DNA of 64,000 bases from JANXUC01 sp043782485 (GCA_043782485.1 JAYWAL010000055.1:1-64000), one strand, 5' to 3'. Positions 17,412 to 26,635 are shown, counted from the stretch's first letter. Notes: generated by a model not told the origin, from the sequence alone. Made by a program: numbers and translations.

Positions 17412-18269
17412 TTACGTTGTCACAGCTCTGGCAAACTCCTCTGACTTCGACACCCAGCCAAAAAACACCTCGGCCAGCACCAGTGACGAGTTGTGGTTGC
17501 TCCCAGGCGAACTCTTGCCGAGCGTCGGCTGACACATGCAATCTTCCAGCAACAGGCAGGAGTAGTCGCGGAACATGGCGTCGCGGACGGTCGCTTCGAC
17601 GCAGACGCTCGTCGTGCAGCCTGTGATGATGAGTTGTTGAACGCCCAGGGCTTTCAGCTTGGCATCCAAATCCGTCTCGAAAAAGCCGCTGAAGCGATGC
17701 TTGTAAATAACGAGATCCGCTGGCTGCGGTTTGAGTTCGTCGACAATGTCGGTGTTCCAGGTGTCGCGGATCAAAATCTGGCTCTCGCGGCCATCCGGCG
17801 CTTGAACGCTGTTGCCCACGCCAAACGGCTTGTGGCGCAAATGGTTCGGAGAGTTCGGAGGCCCCAGATCAGAGAGGTCGGGGCGGAAGGCCATTTTGAG
17901 ATACACAACCTTGATGCCCGCAGAACGAGCAGCGGCCAGCACCTTGGCGGTGGGGTCGATTGCCTTGCGAATGCAAGAAATATCAAGTCCAGCCCGGTCA
18001 AACATGCCGCCTTTGCTGCCGAAATCATTTTGCATATCCACAACAATGACGGCAGTTTTGGCGAGGTCGAGGGCAAGTGGCTCTGGTTTGGCGTCGATTT
18101 TGACGACGCGGCGCTTCGCGCTCTGAACCTGCTCCGCCGAGGCGGCCGCTTCACCCCCAACAGCGACAAGTGAAGCGGCTGCAGTAGCTCCTATCAGGCC
18201 AAGAACTTCCCGTCGGCTGAAATTTCGCGTATCGGGTGTTGCCCCTTCGACGCCGTTGTTTCGGGTCAT
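17412..18269 (-). CDS. Tat-exported isochorismatase-fold cysteine hydrolase
   Basis: A 285-residue protein with a twin-arginine signal (SRREVLGLIGATAAASLVAV, R19-R20) and an isochorismatase-fold hydrolase domain. The catalytic triad of the superfamily is visible as D78 (VVDMQNDF), K190 (IYKHRFSGF) and C223 (GCTTSVCVEATVRD). Family members hydrolyse amides such as ureidoacrylate, biuret or N-carbamoyl compounds; the substrate here is unknown. The ATG at 18269 has AGAGG upstream. Export of a member of this family, usually cytoplasmic, is unusual. It is convergent with hslR and divergent from mqnE. Confidence 0.85.
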   Translation of the reverse strand: MTRNNGVEGATPDTRNFSRREVLGLIGATAAASLVAVGGEAAASAEQVQSAKRRVVKIDAKPEPLALDLAKTAVIVVDMQNDFGSKGGMFDRAGLDISCIRKAIDPTAKVLAAARSAGIKVVYLKMAFRPDLSDLGPPNSPNHLRHKPFGVGNSVQAPDGRESQILIRDTWNTDIVDELKPQPADLVIYKHRFSGFFETDLDAKLKALGVQQLIITGCTTSVCVEATVRDAMFRDYSCLLLEDCMCQPTLGKSSPGSNHNSSLVLAEVFFGWVSKSEEFARAVTT

Positions 18270-18363
18270 ATTGCCTCTTTTGGGCTGTCGACTGCCCCGG
18301 TAGTGTCTCACAAGTGGAGGGAAGAACTCGCAAAGGAGGTTAACCACGAAACCACCCGGTGCT

Positions 18364-18400
18364 GTGACTTCCCCCGCCCCCCTGCGATATCATAGAGATG
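18364..18400 (+). promoter_or_regulatory. Promoter that may give a leaderless mqnE transcript
   Basis: GTGACT at 18364-18369 and TATCAT at 18388-18393 (18-base spacer) are followed after six bases by the GTG at 18400. This repeats the geometry seen before mqnP. No purine-rich ribosome site precedes the GTG. Confidence 0.45.
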
Positions 18401-19530
18401 TGCAAACCCAACACCAGTTTGAAGCCGAAGACGCTCGCCTAGAACCCATCGCCAAGAAGGTTCTGGCCGGAGAGCGCCTGAACGGGGACGATGCGTTCGT
18501 CCTGTACGGTACTGGGGACATTCTCGCCGTGGGTTGGCTGGCCAACCATGTTCGTGAGCGGCTGCATGGGGACCGGACATACTTCAACGTCAACCGGCAC
18601 ATAAACCCGACGAACGTTTGCGTAGCGGCGTGCCGGTTGTGTGCGTTTGGGCGGAAGAAGGACTCGCCTGGGGCTTACACGATGGCGCTGGAAGAGGCTT
18701 ACGAGACGGCCGCGTCCGGCTATAGCGAGGCGGTAACGGAGTTCCACATTGTTGGCGGGCTGCATCCGGATTTGCCGTTTCAATACTTTCTGGATCTCGT
18801 CTCTGGGTTGAAGGAGCGCTTTCCGCAGGTGCATTTGAAGGCGTTTACGATGGTGGAAGTTTCCTACCTGGCCAAGCGCGCTAAGCTCTCGATTCGAGAA
18901 ACGCTGGTGAAGCTGAAAGAAGCTGGGGTGGACTCGCTGCCCGGGGGCGGGGCGGAGATTTTCAGCGACCACATTCGGCACATTATCTGCGACCACAAGA
19001 TTGATGGCCAGGAGTGGCTGGACACTGCGCGGACAGCGCACCAAGTTGGGCTGAAGTCGAATGCGACCATGCTATATGGCCACGTGGAGAACGACGAAGA
19101 CCGTATTGACCACCTGTTGCGGCTGCGAGCGGTGCAGGACGAAACTGGCGGCTTCCAGACGTTTATTCCTCTGGCATTTCATCCCGAGAACACAGCGCTG
19201 GCGCACCTGCCGAAGACTTCCGGCATGTTGGATATTCGTCAAATCGCCGTCAGCCGGTTGATTCTCGATAACTTTCCGCACATCAAGGCTTACTGGCAGA
19301 TGCTCAGCCCGAAAATTGCACAAATTGCGCTGCGCTTCGGTGCCGATGACCTCGACGGTACTGTGATTGAGGAAAAGATTTACCACGACGCCGGAGCGAC
19401 CACGCCGCAAGGCATGCGCCGCCAGGACCTTGTCCACCTGATTGAAGAAGCGGGACGCGTGGCGATTGAGCGCGACACGCTGTACCGGCCGGTGCTGCGT
19501 ACCGAAACCAGCGTGACCGTAGCGGTTTAG
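18400..19530 (+). CDS. mqnE: Aminofutalosine synthase (radical SAM)
   Basis: MqnE joins the enolpyruvyl-oxybenzoate product of MqnA to S-adenosylmethionine to form aminofutalosine, an early step of the alternative menaquinone pathway. The 376-residue protein carries the radical-SAM cluster C74-xxx-C78-xx-C81 (CVAACRLC), followed by EFHIVGGLHPDLPF and the DSLPGGGAEIF motif typical of MqnE/MqnC. I prefer the GTG at 18400 over the in-frame GTG at 18364, because family members begin near EDARLEPIAKKV and a -10 box lies just before it. No other early mqn gene is in the window. Confidence 0.92.
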   Translation: MQTQHQFEAEDARLEPIAKKVLAGERLNGDDAFVLYGTGDILAVGWLANHVRERLHGDRTYFNVNRHINPTNVCVAACRLCAFGRKKDSPGAYTMALEEAYETAASGYSEAVTEFHIVGGLHPDLPFQYFLDLVSGLKERFPQVHLKAFTMVEVSYLAKRAKLSIRETLVKLKEAGVDSLPGGGAEIFSDHIRHIICDHKIDGQEWLDTARTAHQVGLKSNATMLYGHVENDEDRIDHLLRLRAVQDETGGFQTFIPLAFHPENTALAHLPKTSGMLDIRQIAVSRLILDNFPHIKAYWQMLSPKIAQIALRFGADDLDGTVIEEKIYHDAGATTPQGMRRQDLVHLIEEAGRVAIERDTLYRPVLRTETSVTVAV

Positions 19531-19588
19531 TCGTCCCCGCCCATTGCTAGTCTGCTATTCTTCCCTCGGTTTTCCTCGTGGAGGATTC

Positions 19589-20797
19589 ATGTCATTTTCC
19601 CGTCGTGATTTTATTGGTACGGCTGCGCTCGGCGCGGTTGGCTTGAGCCTGGAAACGCAGCGCACGGACGCCCAAGAAAAGGCGGCTGGCCAGACTGGGG
19701 CCGTCGGTCAATCCAAGGGCGCGGTCATCATTTCGGCAGGGAACGGCTTCAACTCCATAGCGGAAGGCTACGAAATCCTGCGCAAAGGCGGCGACACGCT
19801 GGATGCCGCCATGCGCGTGGTTCGTGGCCCGGAAGACGACCCTAACGACGACAGCGTGGGCCTGGGCGGATTGCCCAATGAAGAAGGAGTGGTGGAACTC
19901 GATGCCTGCTGCATGCACGGCCCCACGCGCCGGGCGGGGTCGGTGGGCGGCGTGCGGAATATCAAGAACGTGTCTCTGGTAGCGAAGGCCGTGATGGAGC
20001 GCACTGGACACGTGATGCTGGTGGGCGAGGGAGCGGAGCGTTTTGCCGTGGCACAGGGATTTCCGCGCGAAAACCTGCTAACCGAGCATTCGCGCAAGTT
20101 GTGGCTGCTATGGAAAGAGACGCACTCGGACTGGTGGGGGCCGGGACTGGCGAGCGCGGAATGGAAGAAGCGGATGCCGCAACGGGCGGATAACTTTGAC
20201 GAGCGCGTGCAGCGGCTGTATGAAGTGGCCGAAAATTTGGGGATTGCGCGGGAGCTTCGCCGAGATGCCGTCCGCAAAGTTTTGTTTCCACCGACGGGCA
20301 CCATTCACTGCTCGGCGCTGAACGAAAAGGGCGAAATTTGTGGATGCACAACGACGAGCGGGTTAGCCTGGAAACTACCAGGCCGCTGCGGCGATTCGCC
20401 GGTGATTGGCGCGGGTTGCTACACGGACCAGGACGTGGGTTCCGCGGGCGCCACGGGCAGCGGCGAAGAGAACATTAAAGTTGCTGGGGCGCATACGATC
20501 ATCGAAAACATGCGTCACGGCATGGCGCCGCTCGAGGCTGGGATGGATGCGCTGCATCGCATCATCCGCAACTACAACGGCGACAAAGACCGCCTGCGCT
20601 TTGTGGATATGACCTATTACATCCTGCGCAAAGATGGCGCTTATGCGGGGGTTTCGCTGTGGACTGGGTACGAGCCGGGCAAGCCGCACCGGATCGCCAT
20701 TCATGACGGGACCGGGAAGCGCAATGAGAAAACCGTGAGCTTGTTCGAAGGCATATCGCAGGAGTGGCCGCCGGACCCGGCTGCCAGTGCCAAGTAG
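19589..20797 (+). CDS. Tat-exported glycosylasparaginase (Ntn-hydrolase)
   Basis: A 402-residue N(4)-(beta-N-acetylglucosaminyl)-L-asparaginase-type protein. Such enzymes cut themselves to expose an N-terminal threonine nucleophile; here that is most likely T238 in PTGTIHCSAL. The conserved GDSPVIGAG-YTD and GATGSGE segments follow. The N-terminus MSFSRRDFIGTAALGAVGLS is a twin-arginine signal. The start is supported by GGAGG before the ATG. It is probably exported to the periplasm to deglycosylate or cleave asparagine-linked compounds; a plain isoaspartyl peptidase role cannot be excluded. Confidence 0.87.
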   Translation: MSFSRRDFIGTAALGAVGLSLETQRTDAQEKAAGQTGAVGQSKGAVIISAGNGFNSIAEGYEILRKGGDTLDAAMRVVRGPEDDPNDDSVGLGGLPNEEGVVELDACCMHGPTRRAGSVGGVRNIKNVSLVAKAVMERTGHVMLVGEGAERFAVAQGFPRENLLTEHSRKLWLLWKETHSDWWGPGLASAEWKKRMPQRADNFDERVQRLYEVAENLGIARELRRDAVRKVLFPPTGTIHCSALNEKGEICGCTTTSGLAWKLPGRCGDSPVIGAGCYTDQDVGSAGATGSGEENIKVAGAHTIIENMRHGMAPLEAGMDALHRIIRNYNGDKDRLRFVDMTYYILRKDGAYAGVSLWTGYEPGKPHRIAIHDGTGKRNEKTVSLFEGISQEWPPDPAASAK

Positions 20798-21545
20798 TTC
20801 GCCGCCAACCCTGCGGGAAGCTTTTCGCGAGTGGTGGCGGGACCGAAGGGCTGGCCATGGGTTTTTTTCTACGCTGCAAACGCTAGTAGCTGAGGTGTGG
20901 GGATTTCTCCGCGACTCCACGCCGCAGCGCGAGCGGCAGCGCTATGGTGATGTTGGATACGACTGGGACTACCGCGTCAACACGACCAGCGCGGCGCTGG
21001 GCTGGCGCAATCGGTTGTTGGGCGTGTTCCATTCTCCATACCAGCCGACGGAACCAACGCTGTTTCACGAAATGCTGGCGGCGCTGGAGATTGAATATTC
21101 CCACTTCACCTTCATTGATCTCGGCTCCGGGAAGGGACGAACACTACTGATGGCGTCAGAGTATTCTTTCCGGCGAGTCCTGGGCGTCGAACTGCTGCCG
21201 GAGTTGAACCTGTTGGCGCAGCAGAATATTCGAGAGTACCAGAGCGATGCGCGGAAGTGCGCCGAGGTGGAGTCGCTGTGCGCCGATGCGCGCGACTTCA
21301 TTTTTCCGGCCGGACCGCTGCTGGTTTACCTCTTCAATCCACTGCTGGAATCCGGCTTAGCGCAGGTGGTCCGCAACCTGGAGCGTTCCATCCAAGCAAA
21401 TCCGCGCCCGGTTGTTATGCTGTATCACAATCCTCTACTGGCGGGGGTTTTGGATTCCAGTCATGTTCTTACGAAGACTGGGGGCACAGCGCAATATTCG
21501 ATCTACCGCCAGTCAGTCCCCTCAGATTGCACCCAACTTTCCTAA
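20787..21545 (+). CDS. Class I SAM-dependent methyltransferase
   Basis: A 252-residue protein with the SAM-binding motif I (FTFIDLGSGKGRTLLMAS) and the following acidic strand end (VLGVELLPELNLLAQ). The N-terminal 80 residues are charged and aromatic (REWWRDRRAGHGFF, GYDWDYRVNTT) and match no fold I recognise. The GTG at 20787 overlaps the last codons of the asparaginase gene, suggesting coupled translation; no later strong start was found. The acceptor substrate is unknown. Confidence 0.75.
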   Translation: MPSSSPPTLREAFREWWRDRRAGHGFFSTLQTLVAEVWGFLRDSTPQRERQRYGDVGYDWDYRVNTTSAALGWRNRLLGVFHSPYQPTEPTLFHEMLAALEIEYSHFTFIDLGSGKGRTLLMASEYSFRRVLGVELLPELNLLAQQNIREYQSDARKCAEVESLCADARDFIFPAGPLLVYLFNPLLESGLAQVVRNLERSIQANPRPVVMLYHNPLLAGVLDSSHVLTKTGGTAQYSIYRQSVPSDCTQLS

Positions 21546-21561
21546 GCACTACCATAGGCAT

Positions 21562-23244
21562 ATGCCTGTACTCACCGATACTGAACGAGCTTATTCGCCT
21601 CTCCGTGCACCGCGCGGCTCGCAGCTTTCCTGCAAAGGCTGGCAGCAGGAAGCCGCGCTGCGCATGTTGATGAACAATCTTGATGAGGAAGTGGCGGAGC
21701 GTCCGCAGGACCTTGTGGTCTACGGCGGGACGGGGCGGGCGGCGCGGAATTGGGACTGCTACCACGCCTTGGTGCGTTCGCTGCGAGCGCTGGAGAATGA
21801 CGAGACGCTGCTGGTGCAATCCGGCAAGCCGGTGGGCGTGTTCCAGACGCACGAGTATGCGCCGCGGGTGCTGATCGCAAATTCGAATCTGGTGGGCCAC
21901 TGGTCGAACTGGGAGAAGTTCAACGAACTGGAACGAGCTGGCCTGATGATGTATGGCCAGATGACGGCGGGTTCGTGGATCTACATAGGTTCGCAGGGGA
22001 TTGTGCAGGGGACGTTCGAGACTTTCTGCGCGGCGGGCGAAAGGCATTTTGGGGGCGACCTGGCTGGCAAGCTGATTGTGAGCGGCGGGATGGGCGGCAT
22101 GGGCGGAGCGCAGCCTCTCGCGGGAACCATGACGGGTGCGGCCTTTCTTGGTATTGATGTTGATCCCGAGCGCATCAAGAAACGGATCAAGAGCGGATAT
22201 TGCGACTTCATGGTCAACTCGCTGGACGAAGCGCTGCGCATCCTGAAAAATGCTGTTCGCAAAAAGGAGAATATTTCCGTTGGACTGGTGGGCAACTGCG
22301 CGGATGTGATTCCCGAGCTGGCCGAGCGCGGCGTCGTCCCCGATATCCTTACCGACCAGACTTCCGCGCACGACCCGTTGAACGGATATGTACCGAACGG
22401 TATGAGCCTGGGCGAGGCGCTGGAACTCCGCAGCCGCGACCCGAAGACCTACCAGGAGCGCTCGCTGGACGCCATGGCACGGCATGTAGAAGGCATGTTG
22501 CGTCTGCAAAAAATGGGAGCGGTGACCTTCGACTATGGGAACAACATTCGGACGTTCGCCTTCCAGCGGGGCGTGAAGAATGCATACGATTTCCCGGGAT
22601 TCGTGCCTGCTTATATTCGTCCGCTATTCTGCGAGGGCCGTGGGCCATTCCGCTGGGTTGCGCTTTCCGGCGAGCCCTCAGATATTGCGGTCACCGACGA
22701 TCTGATTCTGGAAATGTTTCCCGATAACCAGATTCTGCGGCGCTGGATTGACCTGGCGCGGAAGCGTATTAAATTTCAGGGGCTGCCGGCAAGAATTTGC
22801 TGGCTGGGCTACGGCGAGCGCGCTGAATTCGGCCTGGCGATGAACGGCTTGGTGAAGTCGGGCAAGCTGAAGGGCCCAATCGTGATTGGTCGGGATCACC
22901 TGGATTGCGGCTCGGTTGCGTCACCGTTCCGCGAAACGGAAGCGATGAAAGATGGATCGGACGCGGTGGCGGATTGGCCGCTGCTGAATGCTTTGATCAA
23001 CACGGCCTCCGGCGCGTCTTGGGTTTCCATCCATAATGGCGGCGGCGTGGGCATTGGTTACTCGCAACACTCGGGGCAGGTCACGGTTGCTGACGGTACG
23101 GACATGATGGCTAAACGCATTGAACGCGTGTTGACCGCCGATCCGGGCATGGGCGTGATTCGTCATGTGGATTCGGGATACCAGGAAGCGAAGGATTTTG
23201 CGGCGAAGGCTGGCGTGAAAATTCCGATGATGGAATCGGACTAA
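21562..23244 (+). CDS. hutU: Urocanate hydratase
   Basis: HutU adds water to urocanate to give imidazolone propionate in histidine breakdown and holds a tightly bound NAD. The 560-residue length is normal. Visible family segments are VVYGGTGRAARNWD, GQMTAGSWIYIGSQGIVQGT, the glycine-rich NAD loop GGMGGMGGAQPLAGTM and GLPARICWLGYGER. The frame is open upstream into the methyltransferase gene, but homology begins near the ATG at 21562. hutI follows after four bases. No hutH or downstream hut gene is present. Confidence 0.95.
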   Translation: MPVLTDTERAYSPLRAPRGSQLSCKGWQQEAALRMLMNNLDEEVAERPQDLVVYGGTGRAARNWDCYHALVRSLRALENDETLLVQSGKPVGVFQTHEYAPRVLIANSNLVGHWSNWEKFNELERAGLMMYGQMTAGSWIYIGSQGIVQGTFETFCAAGERHFGGDLAGKLIVSGGMGGMGGAQPLAGTMTGAAFLGIDVDPERIKKRIKSGYCDFMVNSLDEALRILKNAVRKKENISVGLVGNCADVIPELAERGVVPDILTDQTSAHDPLNGYVPNGMSLGEALELRSRDPKTYQERSLDAMARHVEGMLRLQKMGAVTFDYGNNIRTFAFQRGVKNAYDFPGFVPAYIRPLFCEGRGPFRWVALSGEPSDIAVTDDLILEMFPDNQILRRWIDLARKRIKFQGLPARICWLGYGERAEFGLAMNGLVKSGKLKGPIVIGRDHLDCGSVASPFRETEAMKDGSDAVADWPLLNALINTASGASWVSIHNGGGVGIGYSQHSGQVTVADGTDMMAKRIERVLTADPGMGVIRHVDSGYQEAKDFAAKAGVKIPMMESD

Positions 23245-23248
23245 CGTG

Positions 23249-24535
23249 ATGGGTAAGACTTTGAAGCACGGCGAACAGCAACCGCTAATGTTGGTAAATA
23301 TTCGGCAGCTGCTAACGCTGCGGTCCGAGAAGCCCGGCCCACGGCGGGGAGCGGAGCTCGGCGAACTCGGAAGCGTCGAAGACGCCGCGGTACTGTGCCA
23401 AGCGGGAAAGATCGTCTCAGTGGGGACTACGCGAGCGGCCCGGAAAGACCCGTGGTATCAGAGGAATAAAAAAGCCATTCGCGAAATTGATTGCAGTGGC
23501 ATGGTGGTGCTGCCGGGCTTTGTTGATTCCCACACGCATCCCGTCTTTGGCGCGCCCCGGTTGGTGGATTTTGAAAAGCGAGCGGCTGGAGCCACGTATC
23601 AGGAGATTGCTCATGCGGGTGGCGGCATTCGTTCCAGTATTGCAACGGTCCGCAAGTCCAGCAAGGCCGCCCTAGCCGCACGAGTCTTAGAGGCGTTCCA
23701 GCAGATGGCAGATTTCGGAACTACAACCATCGAAGCCAAATCCGGATACGGTCTGAGCACCGAGTCGGAAATTAAATCGCTGGAAGCCATCCGCGGTGCT
23801 GCGGGTGAGTGGGCAGGAACGGTGGTGCCCACGCTGCTCGGGGCGCACGTGGTCCCGGACGAATTCCGTAGCGATCCGGACGGCTACGTGACTGAAGTCT
23901 GCGAGAAGATGATTCCGATAGTCGCCAAGCGGAAGTTGGCCCGCTTTGTGGATGTGTTTTGTGACCAAGGCGCGTTTACTCCGAAACAGTCGGCCCGCGT
24001 GTTTGCGGCGGCGGAACAACATGGCCTCGCTGTCCGCGCTCATGTGTGCCAACTCAGCGCCACCCACCTTGAGCCGTTCTTGAAGTTCGAGCCAGCCAGT
24101 TTCGACCACATGGATCATCTTCACGCCAGTGATTTGGTGCCGCTTGCGAAAAGCGGCACGGTTGCGAGTCTGGTTCCCGGGGCCAACTATTTTCTGGGCC
24201 ACCCTTATCCCGATGCGCGCAAGCTGATAGCCGCGGGCGTGCCGGTGGCGCTGGCGACGGACTACAATCCCGGCAGTTCGCCGACCACGAACATGGCGTT
24301 CATCTTGTCGCTGGCTTGCACGCAAATGAAAATGTCCCCGGCGGAAGCAATTTCGGCGGCCACCATGAACGGTGCATGGGCACTGCGTCTGGCGGAGAGA
24401 AAGGGAAGTATTGAGCCTGGGAAAGATGCCGACCTGGCAGCGTTTCAGGTTCAAGACTACCGCGAAATAGCGTATTGGTTTGCCGTGAATCACTGCTGTT
24501 TTACGGTGATGAACGGATATTTTCGCCAGACGTGA
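23249..24535 (+). CDS. hutI: Imidazolonepropionase
   Basis: HutI opens the imidazolone ring to N-formimino-glutamate, directly after HutU. The 428-residue amidohydrolase shows the metal site H95-x-H97 (VDSHTHPVFG), AKSGYGL, the VFCDQGAF segment, further histidines in RAHVCQLS and FDHMDHL, and the late aspartate ATDYNPGSSPT. The ATG at 23249 is preceded in frame by a GTG at 23246, so the start is certain to one codon. The N-terminus carries about 35 extra polar residues compared with common HutI, including LRSEKPGPRRGAELG. Confidence 0.94.
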   Translation: MGKTLKHGEQQPLMLVNIRQLLTLRSEKPGPRRGAELGELGSVEDAAVLCQAGKIVSVGTTRAARKDPWYQRNKKAIREIDCSGMVVLPGFVDSHTHPVFGAPRLVDFEKRAAGATYQEIAHAGGGIRSSIATVRKSSKAALAARVLEAFQQMADFGTTTIEAKSGYGLSTESEIKSLEAIRGAAGEWAGTVVPTLLGAHVVPDEFRSDPDGYVTEVCEKMIPIVAKRKLARFVDVFCDQGAFTPKQSARVFAAAEQHGLAVRAHVCQLSATHLEPFLKFEPASFDHMDHLHASDLVPLAKSGTVASLVPGANYFLGHPYPDARKLIAAGVPVALATDYNPGSSPTTNMAFILSLACTQMKMSPAEAISAATMNGAWALRLAERKGSIEPGKDADLAAFQVQDYREIAYWFAVNHCCFTVMNGYFRQT

Positions 24536-24547
24536 AGACGCCACGCT

Positions 24548-25021
24548 TCAAGGATTGCGCATCCTGAGCATTTGCCCCTCGAACTCTTGTCCAGCCCCCA
24601 TCCATGGTTTCCATCCGTCCCAGGTCGCTGCGGAACGGTGAACCAATCTTGTTTCGGCCGGTTTACTGGTCCATCCTTGTTCCGTTTCTTCCAAGATCGG
24701 AATATGGATCTGGCTGGTACCCGAGTGATCCGTCAGTTTCCATTCCAGAAGCGACGCTTCGAGTCCCTCGGAAACGGATTCCGTGGGCTGAAGGCACAGA
24801 ATCCAGTCGTTCCGTGCTTCGGATAGAAAAGATTGGGTATCGCATTGCGCAGCTGTCGTCATAATCACCCGTGCGCCAAATTGCCTGGCAACGGCACAGG
24901 TGGCATCGGTGGAACCGTGGTCAATCACTAGCACCTCATCACACGCGCGCAGTGACTCTACGGCTCGCGCAATGCGAAGGCCATCATTGTAGGTGTGGAC
25001 TATGGCGGTGATCGTGGGCAT
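24548..25021 (-). CDS. Short family 2 glycosyltransferase-like protein, probably degenerate
   Basis: A 157-residue protein with the GT2 nucleotide-sugar start (ITAIVHTYNDGLRIARAVES) and the VLVIDHGSTDATCAVA strand. In related enzymes the strand after NDWIL carries an L-D-x-D-E metal site; here it reads L77-Q78-P79-T80-E81, so both aspartates are missing. The protein is also shorter than the usual 240-300 residues and lacks membrane segments. It may be an inactive relic or a non-metal variant. It is convergent with hutI. Confidence 0.6.
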   Translation of the reverse strand: MPTITAIVHTYNDGLRIARAVESLRACDEVLVIDHGSTDATCAVARQFGARVIMTTAAQCDTQSFLSEARNDWILCLQPTESVSEGLEASLLEWKLTDHSGTSQIHIPILEETEQGWTSKPAETRLVHRSAATWDGWKPWMGAGQEFEGQMLRMRNP

Positions 25022-25369
25022 GTTTGCGGGACTCTCTATCCTAAAGCAAAGCCTCCCGCGCGGTGGGTTGGGCGTGCGTGGCTTGGGTCAGGAGTGCTGT
25101 TGTCCATTCGGCGGAGTTGCCTATGCACTTCAGGCACCTTGCGGGAGGGCCGCCTCCACCTCTAAGGTTCCTCTCAAGTAAGTCGTTTCTTGACCAGAAC
25201 AACGGTCGAAGTGGAAAGCCTCGCCGCTTCCTTAGTTAAGGCCCTAGGACAGTCAAACTGGTGACGGAAAGATTTTGGCAGGGGAGGAACTCTTGAGTTC
25301 TGCTCTCGCCATCTTGCCGCCGAAGTGCGCCTACGTGGTTGGTTCTGGGTGGTGGTTTAAGGAGGAGTT
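25022..25369. other. Intergenic region upstream of the di-haem cytochrome
   Basis: This 348-base gap between divergent genes holds no convincing gene, hairpin repeat or terminator. Its end carries the nearly perfect ribosome site AAGGAGGAG directly before the ATG at 25370. A promoter for the cytochrome gene must lie here, but no clear -35/-10 pair was picked out. Confidence 0.5.
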
Positions 25370-26575
25370 ATGAGCAGAGGTGCAGGGTTTTACGGAAGGG
25401 GTTTAGGGTTATTTCTGGCGCTGACTGTGCTAAGCGCCTCATCGGACGTTGGACCGGAAGCGACGGCTGGCTTTGACACGCTCACAAACGGCGCGGTCGA
25501 CCAGGAAACCCACGACGCTGATCGCGTCCAATTTGAAGAACCGGTGACCGCGGAGAAGGGCCTGGGGCCGCTCTACAACGCCACATCGTGCGTCGACTGT
25601 CATCAAAATCCGGTGACCGGAGGGAGCAGCCAAATCAGCGAAATGCGGGCTGGCCATTTGGAGCGCGGTCGTTTTGTGAATCCTGAAGGCGGCAGTTCTC
25701 TGATTCATGACAGGGCTACGGACCGCGAGATTCAGCAGCGGATTCCAGCTTCAGAAGAAGTTCGCGCCCTGCGAATGTCCACCAGCCTGCTGGGCTTGGG
25801 CTACGTCGAGGCGGTGAGCGATCAAACCCTTTTGGACTTGGCGAAAGCGCAATCCGAGCGCACGGAAGGCCGGGTTCACGGGCAGGCGATTATGGTTGCG
25901 ATTTCGGAAGCGCCGGGCGTTTTCCGCGTCGGGCGCTTCGGATGGAAGGATCAACATGGAAGCCTTTTGAGCTTCGCCGCAGATGCGGATCTTAACGAAA
26001 AGGGTATCACCAATCGCTTGCTTCCCGATGAGAGTTCCTATTTTGGCCGCTCCGTGAGCGCCTTCAATCAGGATGCGACGCAACCCAATGACACCGAAGG
26101 CGACATCGACAACTACACCAGCTTTATGCGGGCCACGAAAGTACCCGCGCGAGGCCCAATCACGCCGGAAGTTCAAGCTGGGGAAGTGCTTTTCCGCAGA
26201 ATCGGTTGCGAGGTGTGTCATACAGGTACGCTGCAGACGGTCGCGACCAGCACCGGTTTGAACGGCGGAACGTTTGAGGTTCCTGCGGCTCTCGGTGGGA
26301 AAACGATTCACCCATTTAGCGACTTCTTACTGCACGACGTCGGCACGGGTGATGGCATCGTGCAGAATGGAGGGCAAGAAACGCGAAACAAAATGCGCAC
26401 AGCTCCGCTGTGGGGGCTGCGCACTCGCGGACGATTGCTGCACGATGGAAGCGCTTCGGACCTGACCACGGCCATCCGCCGCCACGAGGGAGAGGCGAAA
26501 TTTACCCATGAGAGATTCCATCGGCTCGATGGCAAGGAAGTGAGGCAGCTTCTGGCCTTCTTGAATTCGCTCTGA
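25370..26575 (+). CDS. Di-haem oxidoreductase-like cytochrome c (DHOR family)
   Basis: A 401-residue exported protein with two haem c sites: C74-xx-C77-H78 (CVDCH) and C280-xx-C283-H284 (CEVCH). The spacing, and segments such as AGFDTLTNGAVDQ near the start and LLHDGSASDL near the end, match the di-haem oxidoreductase (DUF1111, thiol-oxidoreductase-like) family. The N-terminal hydrophobic stretch GLFLALTVLSAS is the signal sequence. It probably moves electrons in the periplasm; the donor is unknown. It is a single gene, convergent with the BON lipoprotein. Confidence 0.85.
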   Translation: MSRGAGFYGRGLGLFLALTVLSASSDVGPEATAGFDTLTNGAVDQETHDADRVQFEEPVTAEKGLGPLYNATSCVDCHQNPVTGGSSQISEMRAGHLERGRFVNPEGGSSLIHDRATDREIQQRIPASEEVRALRMSTSLLGLGYVEAVSDQTLLDLAKAQSERTEGRVHGQAIMVAISEAPGVFRVGRFGWKDQHGSLLSFAADADLNEKGITNRLLPDESSYFGRSVSAFNQDATQPNDTEGDIDNYTSFMRATKVPARGPITPEVQAGEVLFRRIGCEVCHTGTLQTVATSTGLNGGTFEVPAALGGKTIHPFSDFLLHDVGTGDGIVQNGGQETRNKMRTAPLWGLRTRGRLLHDGSASDLTTAIRRHEGEAKFTHERFHRLDGKEVRQLLAFLNSL

Positions 26576-26635
26576 ACCTGCAGTCATCTTGGCGACCGCC
26601 CAGATTGAAGCCGAGCAGATGAAAGTCGGCGGCAC

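Noticed and set aside
21469..22509. 346-residue open frame on the minus strand
   Set aside because: It lies fully antisense to hutU, has an Arg/His-rich composition typical of shadow frames in GC-rich DNA, and shows no family motif.
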